From Caenorhabditis remanei (Eukaryota; Nematoda; Chromadorea; Rhabditida; Rhabditidae), in the NCBI RefSeq assembly GCF_010183535.1, contig NC_071330.1:1497217-1561216 (forward strand): a stretch of 64,000 nucleotides of DNA, given 5' to 3'. Shown here in pieces: positions 62,596 to 64,000 of the stretch. The notes under the pieces are model-generated. The model made no database searches. It was not told the DNA's origin and saw only the letters and a list, made by a program, of their open reading frames with translations. Position 1 is the stretch's first letter; each line of letters opens with the position of its first letter. The position numbers and the translations under genes were made by a program.

Positions 62596-62735
62596 CAGAG
62601 TTGTCCGGAATCCGGATTCCGGAATTCCGGGTTTTTTTGACATTCCGGATTCCGTATTCCGGAAAATGTAAAATCTCATTCCGGTTCCGGATTCCGGATT
62701 CCGGAAACTTAAAAATGGGATTCCGTACAACTCGG
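62596..62735. mobile_element. hAT-like CCGGAATCC element
   Basis: The left end CAGAGTTGTCCGGAATCC and right end GTACAACTCGG have perfect TSD ATACGTAT (62588-62595 and 62736-62743). Confidence 0.8.
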
Positions 62736-63105
62736 ATACGTATACAGGACACTTCAAGAAAAATCGGAAATTTCTGCGATTTGTTTCATACTATCGTCAA
62801 AAATGTGGTCGTTTTTGTATCGAATTACGCATTTTCAAGCAATTTTCCACCTGCGCAATCGAATCTGCTTTTTAAAATGTCTAAAACTACGGTAGCTCAA
62901 TTTTTCGACTTACAAGGGAACTCCTTTCAGAAACTGTTTGAGAATTTGCTGAAAATTGGTTCATAGGTAGTTTCGACCTTTCTGAATACGATGACAACAA
63001 AAGCTAGTGCCCCTTCCTGCTCCGGAGCTCAAAAAACGAGCTCGAAACTTGCTCCGCCCGATTTCGCACTCTTGTCACTCCCTTCCGGGCGGTATTTTTT
63101 CTGTG

Positions 63106-63176
63106 GCTTCGGTGGCCAAGTGGTAGTGGGCGGCGCGGCAGTTGGAGAGTCCGGTGTTCGACTCTCTCCCCCGATG
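63106..63176 (+). other. tRNA-like sequence, left arm copy
   Basis: A-box-like TGGCCAAGTGGTAGTGGGC and B-box-like GTGTTCGACTC inside a 7-bp stem GAGAGTC/GACTCTC, followed ~5 bp later by T7. A standard anticodon arm is not evident, so it is not a working tRNA. Confidence 0.5.
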
Positions 63177-63430
63177 ATGTTTTTTTGTTTTTTTATTTTG
63201 GAAGACGGGGGGGGGGGGGGGGGTTAAAACTGTGTGTCAGAAATATGTTTCTTGAGCTTTTCCAGTCCATACAGACCGTCTACAACATTTTGAGAAAAAA
63301 AATTTCAAGAAAAGTAACTTTTCTGTGTCCACTTCGGAAAAGTTACTTTGAAAAGCTCAAGAAACATATTTCTGACACACAGTTTTAACCCCCCCCCCCC
63401 GTCTTCCAAAATAAAAAAACAAAAAAACAT

Positions 63431-63501
63431 CATCGGGGGAGAGAGTCGAACACCGGACTCTCCAACTGCCGCGCCGCCCACTACCACTTGGCCACCGAAG
63501 C
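63431..63501 (-). other. tRNA-like sequence, right arm copy
   Basis: Mirror image of 63106-63176 with the same A- and B-box-like blocks intact. Confidence 0.5.
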
Positions 63502-63750
63502 CACAGAAAAAATACTGCCCGGAAGGGAGTGACAAGAGTGCGAAATCGGGCGGAGCAAGTTTCGAGCTCGTTTTTTGAGCTCCGGAGCAGGAAGGGGCAC
63601 TAGCTTTTGTTGTCATCGTATTCAGAAAGGTCGAAACTACCTATGAACCAATTTTCAGCAAATTCTCAAACAGTTTCTGAAAGGAGTTCCCTTGTTAAAT
63701 TATTCTCGAAAGAAGTCGGGATTTTTTGAAATTTTTCTCTCGAAAAAGTC

Positions 63751-64000
63751 CATACTTGTCAACCGGGCCGAAACGGGCCGGCTCGTAACTCGTGTCAAAC
63801 TCAATGTTATGAGCTGAAAAATATACCAAAATGTAGATCTCGACGAGTTCTATCTTTGTGACCCACTACGGGCCGGAAGGCTATTCGTTAATATGCCGCG
63901 GGCCGGGCTAGAATGACTTTTTTGGCCATTTTCGCGTTTTTGGGCACTTCTTCCCGGCCCGCGGCACAATAACGAATAGCCATCCGGCCCGTAGTAGGTC
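63751..64000. mobile_element. CATACTTG / GGGCCG element (copy 8), cut by the window end
   Basis: Begins CATACTTGTCAACCGGGCCG and closely matches 2430-2808, including the GTAGATCTCGACGAGTTC segment; the right end is outside. Confidence 0.8.

Larger units (their letters stand above)
62912..63695. mobile_element. Foldback with a tRNA-like sequence in each arm
   Basis: Arms 62912-63261 and 63350-63695 are near-identical inverted copies. The loop itself contains a smaller hairpin (AAAGTAACTTTTC/GAAAAGTTACTTT). Poly-G/poly-C runs (~18 G and ~11 C) lie at matching places. Confidence 0.9.
61857..64000 (+). other. gop-2 intron 2 (continues beyond the window)
   Basis: Carries a GGGCCG element (61908-62253), CAGACAGAC repeats (62300-62470), a CCGGAATCC element (62596-62735), the tRNA-like foldback (62912-63695) and the start of another GGGCCG element (63751 onward). 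No gop-2 exon is visible here. Confidence 0.75.

Overview
The window is Caenorhabditis-type nuclear DNA. Genes have many small exons with TTTCAG/TTTCCAG acceptors and GTAAG/GTGAG donors, the non-coding DNA is AT-rich, probable trans-splice acceptors lie just before start codons, the U6 snRNA matches the worm form as I know it, and gop-1 is followed by gop-2 on the same strand as in the C. elegans gro-1 operon. The introns are unusually full of repeats, so I do not think this is C. elegans itself; I cannot name the species.

Layout. (1) 1-19864 (+): the 3' ten exons of a smoothelin-like calponin-homology gene; its 5' end lies outside the window. Its introns hold a U6 snRNA gene (minus strand), an initiator tRNA-Met gene split by a 2.25-kb CACTA-like transposon, and dozens of palindromic elements. 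(2) 22797-24335 (+): a small two-exon gene of unknown function behind a TATA box. (3) 24647-37389 (-): a 17-exon gene for a ~1172-aa protein with two KANSL2/INO80D-type C3HC3H zinc modules and a long disordered tail. (4) 37732-58142 (+): gop-1 (CLEC16A/EMA family), 15 exons, 908 aa, divergent from gene 3 across 342 bp. Intron 13 contains a nested minus-strand gene for a 146-aa secreted protein. (5) 59867 to beyond the window (+): gop-2 (GPN1/XAB1 GTPase), first two coding exons. All exon phases were checked by hand: each complete model sums to a multiple of three with no internal stop.

Most of the sequence is mobile or repetitive. Several unrelated-looking families share one architecture: ends starting CAG or CATACTTG, a body of short degenerate repeats (for example GGAAGTC, GGAAGGC, TTTACCGG, GGGCCG) in inverted halves, and clear 8-bp target duplications, which points to non-autonomous hAT-like elements. 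The most unusual are an element at 43001-44318 that encloses an inverted array of tRNA-sized units with B-box-like sequences, two terminal-inverted-repeat elements carrying a tRNA-like core (16314 and 46322), and a foldback at 62912-63695 with a tRNA-like sequence in each arm.

How the genes work together: gop-1 and gop-2 are probably co-transcribed and resolved by SL trans-splicing; the KANSL2-like gene may share their promoter region. The U6 gene is intact. The initiator tRNA copy is broken.
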